A stretch of DNA of 64,000 nucleotides. Source: Bacteroidota bacterium (GTDB taxonomy: Bacteria; Bacteroidota; Bacteroidia; Flavobacteriales; Flavobacteriaceae). A program made the translations under genes and the position numbers. Under the pieces are notes generated by a model that was given only the letters and a program-made list of their open reading frames with translations, searched no databases and was not told where the DNA came from. The stretch's first letter is position 1. Each line of letters starts with the position of its first letter. Location of the stretch: NCBI GenBank assembly GCA_018829465.1, contig JAHJTN010000006.1:124001-188000 (forward strand). Direction: 5' to 3'. This document shows, piece by piece, positions 8,796 to 18,091 of this stretch.

Positions 8796-10064
8796 TTATG
8801 AATTGTTTTCTTTTTTATTTTCTTTTTCTTGTTTTTTCTTTTCTTTGGCTTCTTTTAGTTTTTTTCGTCTTTCTTCAAATTCTTTGATTTTGCGTTGTCT
8901 TTCTTCTTCTGCGGCTTTCCTGCGGGCATCAAGTGCTTTTTGCCTATCCGATCGGGTATCTACCTGTGTGGAATCTTTGGGGGTTTCGCCCTTGGTCGCT
9001 TCCGCTTTTGTGGCTACTTTGTCTTTAATTTCAGTAGCTTTATTCACCGTTGTATCTTTTGGTTGAGAAACTTTCCCTTCTCTTTCTGCTTTGATTTGCT
9101 CGATGGTTTTACCTGTTCTTTTGGCTTCTCGTTCGTCCAAAAGCCTTTGTCTTCTTTCCTCTAGGTCTTTAAGGCGTTGGGCTTTGAGGGCTTCGGCTTC
9201 TTGTTTTTTAGCATCGAGGCTTTTTCTTCTTTCATCGGCTTGAGCGGGCTTTGTCGCCGTGGTGTCCACAATGCTGTCGCCTCTTTCTGCTCGAATTTGC
9301 GCCACGGTTTTCCCGGTTTTGCGGGCTTCTCGTTGGTCGAGCAGGAGTTGCCTTCTTTCGTCAAATTGTTTTTGACGATCTGCCCGTGCTTTTTCAATGG
9401 CAGCTCTTCTGTCATCTAAGGCTTTAAGTCTATCTTGCCTTCGCTGCTCTATGAGTTCTTCTCGGGACAGTGTAGCCGGGTCTGTTTCTTCCAATATGTC
9501 ATCGATCGTTTCTGTTACCTCATTGCCTTGTGCATCAATTTTTGCGTTGCGATTTATGATGCGTACAATCAGGTCGCTAATATCGTATTTTTTTGCGGAA
9601 TACAACATCACAACGTCTGCAGATTTATCAAAAACAAAATCGTATTGTCTTTTGGACGCAATTTCTTGAACGGCATTGAACACTTGGTCTTGAACGGGTT
9701 GTACCAACTGTCTTTTTTGTATTTCCAAATCGCCGTTGGGGCCAAATCGCTTCTGTTGATAATCCACAATTTCATTTTCTAAAAAAGCGATTTCTTCCTC
9801 CTTCTCTCTGATGAGCTCTTTGGTTAAAAACACTTTTTCTTTTTCTAAAGCTTCCCTTTGTTGTGACACTTCGCTAAATCTTAAGTCTATTTCTGTCTTC
9901 CATTCGGCAACCTTTTCATCGAGGAGTTGCGAAGCTTGTTGGTACTCCGGGACACTTTTTAAAATGAATTCCATGTCCACGTAAGCAATTCTTATGCCAC
10001 GTTGTGCATAGAGAGACAAAGTGCTAAGAAAAAAGGCGAAAAGGATAAGGTGTTTGGCTTTCAT
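8796..10064 (-). CDS. OmpH/Skp-family protein with a long repetitive charged C-terminus
   Basis: 422 residues, over twice the usual Skp length. Signal peptide to about residue 20 (LSLYAQ), OmpH domain about 22-170 (RIAYVDMEFILKSVPEY at the start, YDFVFDKSADVVMLYS at the end). From about 190 onward a tail is built from Arg/Lys/Glu-rich coiled-coil sequence. Two diverged copies of a unit containing ERRQLLLDQREARKTGKT and ERRQRLLDEREAKRTGKT, then a third half-copy (DARRKAAEEERQRKIKEFEE), show internal duplication. It lies between bamA and the short paralogue. The tail may lengthen the chaperone arms or bind peptidoglycan or RNA-like polyanions; nothing in the sequence decides this. Confidence 0.9.
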   Translation of the reverse strand: MKAKHLILFAFFLSTLSLYAQRGIRIAYVDMEFILKSVPEYQQASQLLDEKVAEWKTEIDLRFSEVSQQREALEKEKVFLTKELIREKEEEIAFLENEIVDYQQKRFGPNGDLEIQKRQLVQPVQDQVFNAVQEIASKRQYDFVFDKSADVVMLYSAKKYDISDLIVRIINRNAKIDAQGNEVTETIDDILEETDPATLSREELIEQRRQDRLKALDDRRAAIEKARADRQKQFDERRQLLLDQREARKTGKTVAQIRAERGDSIVDTTATKPAQADERRKSLDAKKQEAEALKAQRLKDLEERRQRLLDEREAKRTGKTIEQIKAEREGKVSQPKDTTVNKATEIKDKVATKAEATKGETPKDSTQVDTRSDRQKALDARRKAAEEERQRKIKEFEERRKKLKEAKEKKKQEKENKKENNS

Positions 10065-10173
10065 TTAGCGTGTTGGTTTGTTTAAACACACAGAATTTAA
10101 GTATTTAAAATCAATATTTTGCGGCATGCTTTTTAATCTTGAATATGGCATCGGTCTCCAATTTAGATCTGTT

Positions 10174-12729
10174 TTAAAACTGTTGTCCTATCACAAAATG
10201 TGTCTCCCAGCCATTGGCACCTGATTGTCCGGGCAAGTTGTCAAATCCATAACCAAAATCAATTCCCAACAGACCAAAAGCGGGCATAAATATACGAATT
10301 CCAAATCCGGCTGAGCGTTTCAAGTCAAAAGGATTGTAATCTTCAAACTTGTTGAACAACGCGCCACCTTCGGCAAAGGTCAGTGCATAAATAGAAGCCG
10401 CCGCACCCAGTGTGAGAGGATAACGTAACTCTAACGCAAATTTATTATAAATAGTACCTCCGTCAAAATTTGTCAAAGCATCGTCCGGAACAATGGCTTG
10501 GTTTGGATATCCGCGAAGTCCGATGACTTCTCTTCCGTCCAAACTAAAGTTACCCAAGCCGTCACCTCCCAAAAAGAATCTTTCAAATGGCGGCGTGCCC
10601 CGTTCAGAATTGTAAGAGCCCAAAAAGCCCATTTCGGCGTGAGACCTCAGGACCAACTTATCGGCCAAACGGCTGTACCAAGTTCCTTTGAATTTGATTT
10701 TATAAAACTCCAGAAAACGAAACTTTTCTTGGTCAATTAAAGACTGGTTGGGTGTGCCGTCCGGATTTTGAAAATTGGGGTCGTTTTCCAAATTTCCAAA
10801 ATCTGTACTGTCAAACAAGGAGTAAGGCGGTGTGACTTTAAGGCTCAGGCTGAAATCTGATCCACCCATGGGGAAAATTGGGTTGGTAAACGTATTGTTT
10901 CGGCTCAGGGCCACAGTATAGGAGAAATTATTGGAGTTTCCATTTCCAAACGTAAAAAGCCCCGTGTTAAAGTTGCTCAAATTAAAAAACTGGAAACTAA
11001 CCGCTTGTGATAAAGTAAAGAAATCGTCGGGCACTTTAAGTCTTTTGGCCAAACCGATGGTTATGCCATCTATGGTAAAACTTCTGTCTTTATCTACATC
11101 GTTGGTAAATCCGTTAAACAAAAACTGTTTGCTACGAGACAATGAAAGTGAAAACTGCTGGGGCTTTCTGCCACCCAACCAGGGTTCTACAAAGTTGAGA
11201 CTAAAAATTCTGGAAGTTCTACTGGCTTGAAGGCGCAAGGCAATATTTTGGCCATCTCCCATCGGTAGCGGCTTGTATTCTTCGCCTTTGAAAATATTGC
11301 GCAGAGAGAAGTTGTTGAATGCCAGGCCCAGTGTACCGATAAAACCGCCTCCACCGAACCCACCCTGAAGTTCTATTTGGCTGGAGCCCTTTTCTACCAG
11401 GCTGTAGTTTAAATCCAGCGTGCCTTCGTTGGGGTTTACATTTTGGAACTGAGGTTCAATTTTTTCCGGGTCAAAAAAGTTGGTTTGTCCCAATTCTCTA
11501 ACCGTGCGCACGATATTTTCTTTGCTGTACACCTGTCCGGGTCGCGTGCGCAACTCACGGTAAATAACGTGGTCGTTGGTTTTGGTGTTTCCGGATACGG
11601 TAATGTTGTTAAAATAAGCGAGCTTGCCTTCTGCAATTCTGATTTCGAAGTTTATGGTATCGTTTTGCACACCCACCTCTACCGGAGTGATGGTTGAAAA
11701 CAAATACCCGTTGTTTTGATAGAGGTTGGTGAGATCGTCGGCATCGGGTTTGGATTTGTCAGCAATGCGCTCTCTAAACAAAACGCCGTTGTAAACGTCG
11801 CCTTTTTGAATGCCCAACTTGGCGCGTAAAGACTGGTCTGTAAACACGCTGTTGCCCACAAAGTTGATTTCGCCGAAATAGAACTGGTTGCCCTCTTCCA
11901 TTTTAATTTTCAAGTCGATCCGCTTCTTGCTGACATTGATTATGGAATCCGAGATAACGCGTGCGTCTCTATAGCCACGCTCTTTGTATTTGTCTATCAT
12001 CGCTGTCAAGTCTGCCTGAAAATTTTCTTCTACGTACTTAGATCTTTTTAAGAAGCGTCCGGGAAAAACCTGTTTGGTTTTTTTCATCCATTTTTTTATG
12101 CGCCAGTTCGAGTATCGCTCGTTTCCTTCTATGATGATTTTTCGGATTTTTACTTTCTCGCCTTTGTCAACCCTGACCAACATTTTCTCTTGGTTGACTT
12201 TTGCCGTATCGGATTCTGCTAGAGTGGTGATGTAAGCTTTTGCATTTAGGTAACCTTTTTCTTTGTACTGGTTTTCGATAAAGTTTTTGGTGTTTGTGAT
12301 GAGGTTTTCCGTAATTTTTATGCCTTTGTTCGGCGAAGCGTCTTTGATGAGTTCTTTGGATTTTCGCTTTTTCACACCGTCTATTCGGACATCTGACAGC
12401 TCGGGGAGTTCTTTAATTTCCAATTCGAGCCAAACCTTATCGCCTTCTATTTTAGTGATGTAAAAATTGACATCGCTAAACAGTCCCAAACTCCAAAGTC
12501 GTTTGGTGATATCGCTGAGTTTTACCCCCGGGATGGTTATTTGCTGTCCTTCTATCAGGCCCGTGTAGGTAACTATAGTCTGCGGATTGTAAGAGACGAT
12601 TCCGGTTACTTTCAGCTCTTCGAGAAAATAGTTTTGTCCATTGGTAAAGTTTAATTCTTGCGCTTGCAGTCCGTAAAAACCAACCGAAAAGAGGCAAAAA
12701 GTAATATATAGAAAGTATCTTTTAAGCAT
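10174..12729 (-). CDS. bamA: Outer membrane protein assembly factor BamA
   Basis: 851 residues. The core of the Bam complex folds beta-barrel proteins into the outer membrane. Signal peptide (FYGLQAQ), POTRA domains from about 25 to 430 (LSDVRIDGVKKRKSKELI and FNNITVSGNTKTNDHVIY are typical POTRA openings), then the 16-strand barrel, with the loop-6 motif as GLRGYPN and a C-terminal Phe (HFVIGQQF) as the barrel signature. Spacer Gly-rich FGGGGFIGTLGLAFNN marks the first strands. It begins 4 bases after uppS and is followed by its chaperones, so a single transcript from nadK or uppS onward is likely. Confidence 0.96.
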   Translation of the reverse strand: MLKRYFLYITFCLFSVGFYGLQAQELNFTNGQNYFLEELKVTGIVSYNPQTIVTYTGLIEGQQITIPGVKLSDITKRLWSLGLFSDVNFYITKIEGDKVWLELEIKELPELSDVRIDGVKKRKSKELIKDASPNKGIKITENLITNTKNFIENQYKEKGYLNAKAYITTLAESDTAKVNQEKMLVRVDKGEKVKIRKIIIEGNERYSNWRIKKWMKKTKQVFPGRFLKRSKYVEENFQADLTAMIDKYKERGYRDARVISDSIINVSKKRIDLKIKMEEGNQFYFGEINFVGNSVFTDQSLRAKLGIQKGDVYNGVLFRERIADKSKPDADDLTNLYQNNGYLFSTITPVEVGVQNDTINFEIRIAEGKLAYFNNITVSGNTKTNDHVIYRELRTRPGQVYSKENIVRTVRELGQTNFFDPEKIEPQFQNVNPNEGTLDLNYSLVEKGSSQIELQGGFGGGGFIGTLGLAFNNFSLRNIFKGEEYKPLPMGDGQNIALRLQASRTSRIFSLNFVEPWLGGRKPQQFSLSLSRSKQFLFNGFTNDVDKDRSFTIDGITIGLAKRLKVPDDFFTLSQAVSFQFFNLSNFNTGLFTFGNGNSNNFSYTVALSRNNTFTNPIFPMGGSDFSLSLKVTPPYSLFDSTDFGNLENDPNFQNPDGTPNQSLIDQEKFRFLEFYKIKFKGTWYSRLADKLVLRSHAEMGFLGSYNSERGTPPFERFFLGGDGLGNFSLDGREVIGLRGYPNQAIVPDDALTNFDGGTIYNKFALELRYPLTLGAAASIYALTFAEGGALFNKFEDYNPFDLKRSAGFGIRIFMPAFGLLGIDFGYGFDNLPGQSGANGWETHFVIGQQF

Positions 12730-12732
12730 ATT

Positions 12733-13476
12733 TTATGTAAGTTGTTCGCTCGTTTTACCAAATCTTCTCTCTCTTTTTTGATAATCTACCAAGGCTTCCT
12801 GCAGGTTTTCTTTCCTGAAATCGGGCCACAAAACCGGGGTGAAAAAAAGTTCAGCATAAGCTGCTTGCCATAGCAGGAAATTGCTGATTCTGAGTTCACC
12901 ACTCGTTCTGATCATCAAATCTACATCTGGTAAATTGTGCGTGTAAAGATGATTATTAATCGTGGATTGGTCAATACCGTCGGGCGAAATTATGTTATTT
13001 TTAACTTTGATGGCAATGTTTTTAACGGCCTGTTCCAGTTCTTCGCGTGCACCATAAGACAGGGCCAAGGTAAGTATCATATTGCTGTTGCTTTTGGTGA
13101 GGGTCATCACTTCTTGCAACTGCGCGTATGCTTTTTTTGGAAGTTGAGACAGCCTGCCGATGGCATTGAGCCGGATGCCGTTTTTTTGCAAGGTTGGCAG
13201 TTCTTTTTTCAAAGCATTCATCAACAAGTTCATGAGCGTATCTACCTCTGGTTTTGGTCTTTTCCAATTTTCGGTTGAAAAGGCATAGAGTGTGAGAAAT
13301 TTGATGCCCCATTTGGCGGCATACTCCACCGTTTCTTTCACAGATTTGGTTCCTGATTCATGTCCCGCCACACGCATCAAGCCTTGCTTTTTGGCCCAAC
13401 GCCCGTTGCCATCCATGATGATGGCTACGTGGTTTGGCAAAAATTCTTTGGTCAATATGTTGTTTTCGTCGTTCAT
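12733..13476 (-). CDS. uppS: Isoprenyl transferase (undecaprenyl diphosphate synthase)
   Basis: Makes the C55 lipid carrier for peptidoglycan and O-antigen from farnesyl diphosphate and isopentenyl diphosphate. Signature motifs are complete: IIMDGNGRWAKKQG, LYAFSTENWKRP, and DLMIRTSGELRISNFL with LWPDF near the end. The start chosen is the ATG at 13476 (MNDENNILTKEF, 247 residues), which overlaps the stop of the upstream porG-like gene as TAATG, a coupling arrangement. An earlier in-frame start would add four residues. Confidence 0.96.
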   Translation of the reverse strand: MNDENNILTKEFLPNHVAIIMDGNGRWAKKQGLMRVAGHESGTKSVKETVEYAAKWGIKFLTLYAFSTENWKRPKPEVDTLMNLLMNALKKELPTLQKNGIRLNAIGRLSQLPKKAYAQLQEVMTLTKSNSNMILTLALSYGAREELEQAVKNIAIKVKNNIISPDGIDQSTINNHLYTHNLPDVDLMIRTSGELRISNFLLWQAAYAELFFTPVLWPDFRKENLQEALVDYQKRERRFGKTSEQLT

Positions 13477-14135
13477 TATTCTCTGCAATAACAGGGGCGT
13501 TTTCCGAAGGTGTACGTGAGTGTAAACCCCGAAAATACAAACCAGTCTTTGCTGTTGATGTTTCCAAAATTTTCGCCGTCAAAGGTATCACTATCATTGG
13601 GATTACTCAAATCTAAATTGTCTGTAAAAGTTGTGCGTGCACCAATTTCTGCACCTAATATAAATCTTTCATTGAGTTTTACTTTGTAACCCACCGTTAG
13701 TGGAATAGCAAAGTCTTCGTCATCACCGTCTCTGGTTCCGAATTGAAAAAAACTCAATCCCAGGTATACGTAGGGTGTGTGTGTGAAGCCGTATTCGTGC
13801 AAATCAAATTCAAAAAAATTGAATTCCATACCTACGGAAGCTTCTTTGATGGTGTTTTTAAAGGCAAAACCTCTTTGTCGGCGTCTCGAGTTATCTGAAT
13901 CTTTGTCATTGGCAGCCACACGCGAATACATAAAACTGGCTCTGTAGCTGTATCTCGGACTCCTGTTCCATTTTACCAAAGCCCCAACTGCAAATCGGTT
14001 TGGATCTATATAATTGTCGCTTCCCACGTCCGAAATAAGGTTGCTGCCCCCGAGAAAGGCACCTACTTCGTAGATCTGGGCATTCGAAACCATTCCTGTG
14101 GCCAGCATCAAAATAGTGATAATCAGATGTTTCAT
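13476..14135 (-). CDS. DUF6089 / PorG-like outer-membrane beta-barrel protein
   Basis: 219 residues from the ATG at 14135 (MKHLIITILMLATGMVSNAQ, a clean signal peptide). The mature protein is made of alternating beta strands rich in aromatic residues and Gly, for example YEVGAFLGGSNLISDVG and YVYLGLSFFQFGT, as in small outer-membrane barrels. The position nadK - this gene - uppS - bamA is the known Flavobacteriia locus of the DUF6089 family, to which the T9SS protein PorG belongs. The T9SS role is inferred from that family and from gliding genes elsewhere in the window. Confidence 0.8.
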   Translation of the reverse strand: MKHLIITILMLATGMVSNAQIYEVGAFLGGSNLISDVGSDNYIDPNRFAVGALVKWNRSPRYSYRASFMYSRVAANDKDSDNSRRRQRGFAFKNTIKEASVGMEFNFFEFDLHEYGFTHTPYVYLGLSFFQFGTRDGDDEDFAIPLTVGYKVKLNERFILGAEIGARTTFTDNLDLSNPNDSDTFDGENFGNINSKDWFVFSGFTLTYTFGKRPCYCRE

Positions 14136-14249
14136 TATTCTAAAAGTTTGCAAATATAACCAAATATGCTTTGTAATCAAGGCGCAAGGGGCGATACTGC
14201 GTTAAAACTTTGAGATGGCTAAAATATTGTGGATGATCGGTACAGGACG

Positions 14250-15140
14250 TCAGTTTCTTTTGTCTTCCCCCCATAGAAGTTTTTTGCGTATGGTCTTGAA
14301 GAAACTGTCTCCTTGCAGTTCTATCATATTGATATGGAATGGGGCTTTTTCTATGGTAATTTCGGTTTGGTTGCTGATGGTTTCTATGGTAGAATCAAGG
14401 GAAATCAAATAGGAAGGCTCTCTACCTGATACTTTCAGTTTGATAGACATCGAATCAGGCACAATGAGTGGCCGCGCATTGAGGTTGTGCGGCGCTATGG
14501 GCGTAATGACAAGGGCTTTGGTGTCCGGACTGATGACAGGCCCTCCGCAACTCAGCGAATATCCGGTAGAACCGGTGGGTGTAGATATGATTAACCCATC
14601 TGCCCAATAAGCATTCAAATATTCGTCGTTGAGCCAGGTTTCAATCACAATCATAGAGGTGGTGTTGCGGCGGCTGATGGTGATTTCGTTAAGTGCTACA
14701 TCTTTTTCCAAAAAACCGGCATACTTAGGGTGTGACCGTATTTGTATCAAACTTCTCCGGCTGATGGAGTATTGGCTGTGTGTCAAATTTTCAAGGGCTT
14801 TTTCGAAATCATCTTGTTGTACATTGGCCAAAAAACCCAACCGACCGATGTTTAAACCCAACACCGGGATGCCGGTATCTTTTACATAGTTGACAGAGCG
14901 AAGTATGGTTCCATCTCCGCCTATGCTAAGGAACAAATCAAAACTGCTGTCCAAATCTTGGGAGGATGAGAAGGTTTGCATATCTGCAACATCAAAGTTT
15001 TCTTTGACTGCGCTTTGGTGTAGATCTTTTTCTAAATAGGTAGTGAAATCAAATTTTCTGACAGCAGCCAATACATGCTTCAAAGCCGGCATGATGCCAC
15101 TGTGTTGTATGTATCCGAAAACTGCAATTTTAAGAGGCAT
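14250..15140 (-). CDS. nadK: NAD kinase
   Basis: Phosphorylates NAD to NADP. 296 residues with the diagnostic GGDGTILR motif (about residue 75), GLNIGRLGFLANV, NEITISRR and the glycine-rich GSTGYSLSCGGPV, followed by the C-terminal beta-rich domain. It starts 2 bases after the stop of the CBS-domain gene, so both are co-transcribed. A 114-base gap separates it from the porG-like start and shows no clear terminator. Confidence 0.96.
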   Translation of the reverse strand: MPLKIAVFGYIQHSGIMPALKHVLAAVRKFDFTTYLEKDLHQSAVKENFDVADMQTFSSSQDLDSSFDLFLSIGGDGTILRSVNYVKDTGIPVLGLNIGRLGFLANVQQDDFEKALENLTHSQYSISRRSLIQIRSHPKYAGFLEKDVALNEITISRRNTTSMIVIETWLNDEYLNAYWADGLIISTPTGSTGYSLSCGGPVISPDTKALVITPIAPHNLNARPLIVPDSMSIKLKVSGREPSYLISLDSTIETISNQTEITIEKAPFHINMIELQGDSFFKTIRKKLLWGEDKRN

Positions 15141-15142
15141 GT

Positions 15143-15799
15143 TCAGATATTTAGGTATTTCTTCAGGTATTCGGACCTTTCTTTAAGATTGCTTCTGAGC
15201 TTGTCTTCATCGTGTTCCGATTCTACCTCGTAGCCATATCGCCTAAAAGTCTGCAACATTGGGTTGATGGCAGACTGGCTGGTTTTAATGGTCACTTCAA
15301 TCCTGTCATCTATATGTCGGGTAACAAAACAACCCAACAATTTGGCGTCGTTTGATTCCACAATTTGACAAATTTGACTCATGGCATAGTCTTTCAAGTT
15401 GTGTGATACCACCAAAATATTTCCGGGTTCTTTCAAAAAAGGCGTATCGTAAAAAACTTCTAATACATCTTCCAAGGCGTAGTAACCCATGTAGTAATTT
15501 TGGTCGTTTACTACTGGCATAATATCTGTTTCATTTTGCACAAAAGCGCCCATCACATCGAGCCAATTGGTGGTTGATTTCACAAAAAAATGCTCAAATA
15601 AATATGCCAAATCTGCCAATGTTTTGGTTTCATCAAAATCGGTCAGGTCTTCGTTGGGCAACAAACCCTGCCAATAGTTATCTGAAATCACAGGCAGATG
15701 GGTGTGCTTGTCTTTTTTAAAGGCCTTTTTTACATCTTGAATACGGCTCTCCAAATGGAGCGGTTTTAAATCTACATTGATGTAGTCTGAAATGTTCAT
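15143..15799 (-). CDS. CBS-domain pair protein
   Basis: 218 residues from the ATG at 15799 (MNISDYINVDLKPL). Two CBS motifs fill the N-terminal half (HTHLPVISDNYWQGLL and ETDIMPVVNDQNYYMGYY), followed by an ACT-like C-terminal segment (GNILVVSHNLKDYAMSQI). The architecture resembles AcuB-type proteins. CBS pairs bind adenosine nucleotides; being in an operon with nadK, a nucleotide-sensing role is tempting but not shown. It is divergent from pdxJ with about 100 bases between. Confidence 0.85.
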   Translation of the reverse strand: MNISDYINVDLKPLHLESRIQDVKKAFKKDKHTHLPVISDNYWQGLLPNEDLTDFDETKTLADLAYLFEHFFVKSTTNWLDVMGAFVQNETDIMPVVNDQNYYMGYYALEDVLEVFYDTPFLKEPGNILVVSHNLKDYAMSQICQIVESNDAKLLGCFVTRHIDDRIEVTIKTSQSAINPMLQTFRRYGYEVESEHDEDKLRSNLKERSEYLKKYLNI

Positions 15800-15874
15800 A
15801 GCAGTTTGTTTCACTCGAGCTAGTTGGCATGCAAAATAATGAATTTAAACGACTCAAAACGTTTTTGGACTTTG

Positions 15875-15882
15875 TATTTTTG
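15875..15882 (+). promoter_or_regulatory. Bacteroidota -7 element (TATTTTTG) for pdxJ
   Basis: Matches TAnnTTTG and lies 18 bases before the ATG at 15901. This favours that start over an in-frame ATG at 15829, which is upstream of the promoter. Confidence 0.55.
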
Positions 15883-15900
15883 CAATACAAAAAACAATCC

Positions 15901-16620
15901 ATGACAAAGTTAAGTGTTAATATCAATAAAATAGCAACCTTGCGCAATGCCAGAGGGGGAAATATGCCTGATTTGCTCAAAGTTGCTACAGATATTGAGC
16001 GGTTTGGCGGACAAGGCATAACCATTCATCCGCGTCCCGACGAGCGTCACATCAGGTATCAAGATGCATTTGATTTGATGAAGGTTGTCAAAACTGAATA
16101 CAACATTGAAGGCAACCCCATTCCAAAGTTTATCGATATGGTTCTGCAAATACAACCTACACAAGTCACCTTAGTGCCTGATGCCGAAGACGCCATTACC
16201 TCCAATGCCGGATGGGACACCGTCAAACACCGGCATTTTTTGCAAGAAGTCATTCAAGAATTTAAACGCAACAATATACGATGCTCCATTTTTGTGGATC
16301 CGGATGTCAAAATGATAGAAGGTGCCAAAGCCACGGGCACAGATAGAATTGAGCTCTACACCGAGTCGTTTGCGAGTGGTTTTGCGCAAGACCATATAAA
16401 GTGTATTGAACCTTATGTAGCGGCAGCAGAAACTGCCCACAAATTGGGTTTGGGCATCAACGCCGGGCACGACCTCAGCTTGCAAAACATTGCTTTTTTT
16501 GCGCAGCATATTCCCAATTTGCTCGAAGTTTCCATCGGGCATGCACTTATCTGCGAATCAATCTACTTGGGTCTGGAAAACGTCATTCAAATGTATTTAC
16601 AAAAACTACAAGTTTCTTAA
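15901..16620 (+). CDS. pdxJ: Pyridoxine 5'-phosphate synthase
   Basis: Condenses 3-amino-1-hydroxyacetone phosphate with deoxyxylulose 5-phosphate in vitamin B6 synthesis. 239 residues, the usual length. MTKLSVNINKIATLRNARGG is the family N-terminus, followed by GGQGITIHPRPDERHI (phosphate and substrate contacts), QVTLVPDAEDAITS and GINAGHDLSLQNI. The first gene of the plus-strand run, 5 bases before the hydrolase gene. Confidence 0.96.
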   Translation: MTKLSVNINKIATLRNARGGNMPDLLKVATDIERFGGQGITIHPRPDERHIRYQDAFDLMKVVKTEYNIEGNPIPKFIDMVLQIQPTQVTLVPDAEDAITSNAGWDTVKHRHFLQEVIQEFKRNNIRCSIFVDPDVKMIEGAKATGTDRIELYTESFASGFAQDHIKCIEPYVAAAETAHKLGLGINAGHDLSLQNIAFFAQHIPNLLEVSIGHALICESIYLGLENVIQMYLQKLQVS

Positions 16621-16625
16621 GTAAG

Positions 16626-17402
16626 ATGAACCAACCGCTACTTCATTCCATAGTACTCGGACAAGGCAAACCATTACTGATTCTTCATGGCTTTTTGGGT
16701 ATGTTGGACAATTGGAAAACCATAGGAAATCAGTTGGCGAACGACGGTTTTCAAGTGCATCTCATCGACCTGCGCAACCACGGCAACAGCTTTCACAGCG
16801 ATGAATTTAACTACGATGTGATGGCCGACGATATCAAAAAATATAGTGATTCCCACCAACTCAACTCCTGCTGTATCCTAGGACATTCGATGGGCGGAAA
16901 AGTGGCGATGAAAGTTGCCGTATCCTATCCGAATTTCGTGTCAAAACTCGTGGTGGTAGATATTGCGCCCAAAACCTATCCGCCGCATCACGGTGAAATC
17001 CTCAAAGGACTAAGTGCCCTTCCGCTCGATAGTATTCAAAGCCGTCAAGAGGCCGACGAAGCACTCGCCGTTTATGTTGCTGAAAAAGCCGTTCGTCAAT
17101 TTTTGTTGAAGAATCTTTACCGATCCAATACCGGTAGGTTCGAATTGAAATGCAACATAGAAGTACTGGCCAAAGCAGAAGCCAAAATAGGTGAAAACTT
17201 CTCTATAACCGATCAATATCTCGGCGAAACTCTTTTTGTAAGAGGTGAAAATTCGGGATATATAGAAGATTTAGACAAATTAGTCATTCAAAATCATTTT
17301 CCAAAAGCAACCCTCCAAACTATTGCGTCTGCCGGCCATTGGGTGCATGCCGAAAATCCTAAAGATTTTTACAACAGTGTAAAGTTGTTTCTAGAAGATT
17401 GA
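16626..17402 (+). CDS. Alpha/beta hydrolase, YbfF-type esterase
   Basis: 258 residues. Oxyanion-hole motif LHGFLGMLDNW, nucleophile elbow GHSMGGKVAM (Ser near 96) and catalytic His in SAGHWVHAENP. Close to acyl-CoA/short-chain esterases of the YbfF group; substrate unknown. No signal peptide, so cytoplasmic. Starts 5 bases after pdxJ, hence the same operon. Confidence 0.88.
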   Translation: MNQPLLHSIVLGQGKPLLILHGFLGMLDNWKTIGNQLANDGFQVHLIDLRNHGNSFHSDEFNYDVMADDIKKYSDSHQLNSCCILGHSMGGKVAMKVAVSYPNFVSKLVVVDIAPKTYPPHHGEILKGLSALPLDSIQSRQEADEALAVYVAEKAVRQFLLKNLYRSNTGRFELKCNIEVLAKAEAKIGENFSITDQYLGETLFVRGENSGYIEDLDKLVIQNHFPKATLQTIASAGHWVHAENPKDFYNSVKLFLED

Positions 17403-17474
17403 AACCCTCGCTCAAAAAAAGGTGTAAATAGAATACGAAAAAGGGCAGTCTTTAAAACATTCAAAAGGTTTGTG

Positions 17475-17482
17475 TAATTTTG
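17475..17482 (+). promoter_or_regulatory. Candidate -7 element (TAATTTTG)
   Basis: Matches TAnnTTTG, with TTTA 20 bases upstream as a weak -33 element. It could drive the 39-residue reading frame at 17506 or the membrane protein at 17677. Confidence 0.35.
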
Positions 17483-17505
17483 TTTCACCAAAAAATAGAG
17501 GTCTG

Positions 17506-17625
17506 ATGCAAAATCCTAAGGTAAGAATGGATGAACCACATGTTACCATCGGTTTAAACTTCTTAAAAAACCTCAAAGGATATCCAAGGTATTTCATTTC
17601 TGAGCCAAACGCTCAGGAAGCATGA
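17506..17625 (+). CDS. Possible 39-residue small protein
   Basis: Open frame from ATG to TGA starting MQNPKVRMDEPHVTIGLNFL and ending in ISEPNAQEA. A candidate promoter lies 23 bases upstream. The composition is protein-like (mixed charged and hydrophobic, no low complexity), but I recognise no family and there is no ribosome-binding signal to weigh. It fills an otherwise empty 270-base gap. It may be spurious; an overlapping minus-strand frame at 17412-17597 looks less protein-like. Confidence 0.3.
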   Translation: MQNPKVRMDEPHVTIGLNFLKNLKGYPRYFISEPNAQEA

Positions 17626-17676
17626 CTGTTGAAAACACTTGTATTGAGCGAAATCGAAATAAATAAAAATAAACAC

Positions 17677-18018
17677 ATGAAACTCATTATCCGATTACTC
17701 ACATCAGCCGTTGCCGTCATGGCAATAGCCGCACTCCTGCCGGGTGTATCCGTTACAAGTTACTGGACCGCCGTGGGTGTGGCTATTGTGCTTTCCCTGC
17801 TCAATATTTTTGTAAAACCCATCCTGATTTTTTTCACACTTCCCGTGACCCTTTTTACTTTCGGACTGTTCTTATTGGTCATCAATGCCGTCATTATTTT
17901 GATTGTAGCCGAACTCATTCAAGGCTTTACAGTCAGTTCGGTATGGAGTGCTATCTTTTTCAGTATTTTGTTGTCACTTTTGCAATCATTCCTTTTTTCA
18001 TTCTTGAGAGAAAATTAA
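17677..18018 (+). CDS. Small membrane protein of the phage-holin-like family (PF04020 type)
   Basis: 113 residues from the ATG at 17677 (MKLIIRLLTSAVAVMAIAAL). Four hydrophobic segments are visible (about 5-25, 30-50, 55-80, 90-110), separated by short loops such as NIFVKPILIFFTLP, the conserved core of this widespread inner-membrane family. It is often annotated as a phage holin, but there are no phage genes here, so it is a normal chromosomal membrane protein of unknown function. An upstream in-frame ATG at 17629 would add 16 non-hydrophobic residues. Confidence 0.82.
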   Translation: MKLIIRLLTSAVAVMAIAALLPGVSVTSYWTAVGVAIVLSLLNIFVKPILIFFTLPVTLFTFGLFLLVINAVIILIVAELIQGFTVSSVWSAIFFSILLSLLQSFLFSFLREN

Positions 18019-18091
18019 TTATTATTTTAAAATTAATTTTTATTATTGTAAAATTTTACAGTTTATTTACAAAACAAACAAAATTAAACGT

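Noticed and set aside
17677-18018. Phage holin as a sign of a prophage
   Set aside because: Only the family name is phage-like; no integrase, terminase, capsid or tail genes are nearby. The fibre-like proteins at 57-59 kb carry Sec signals and lie with a T9SS gene.
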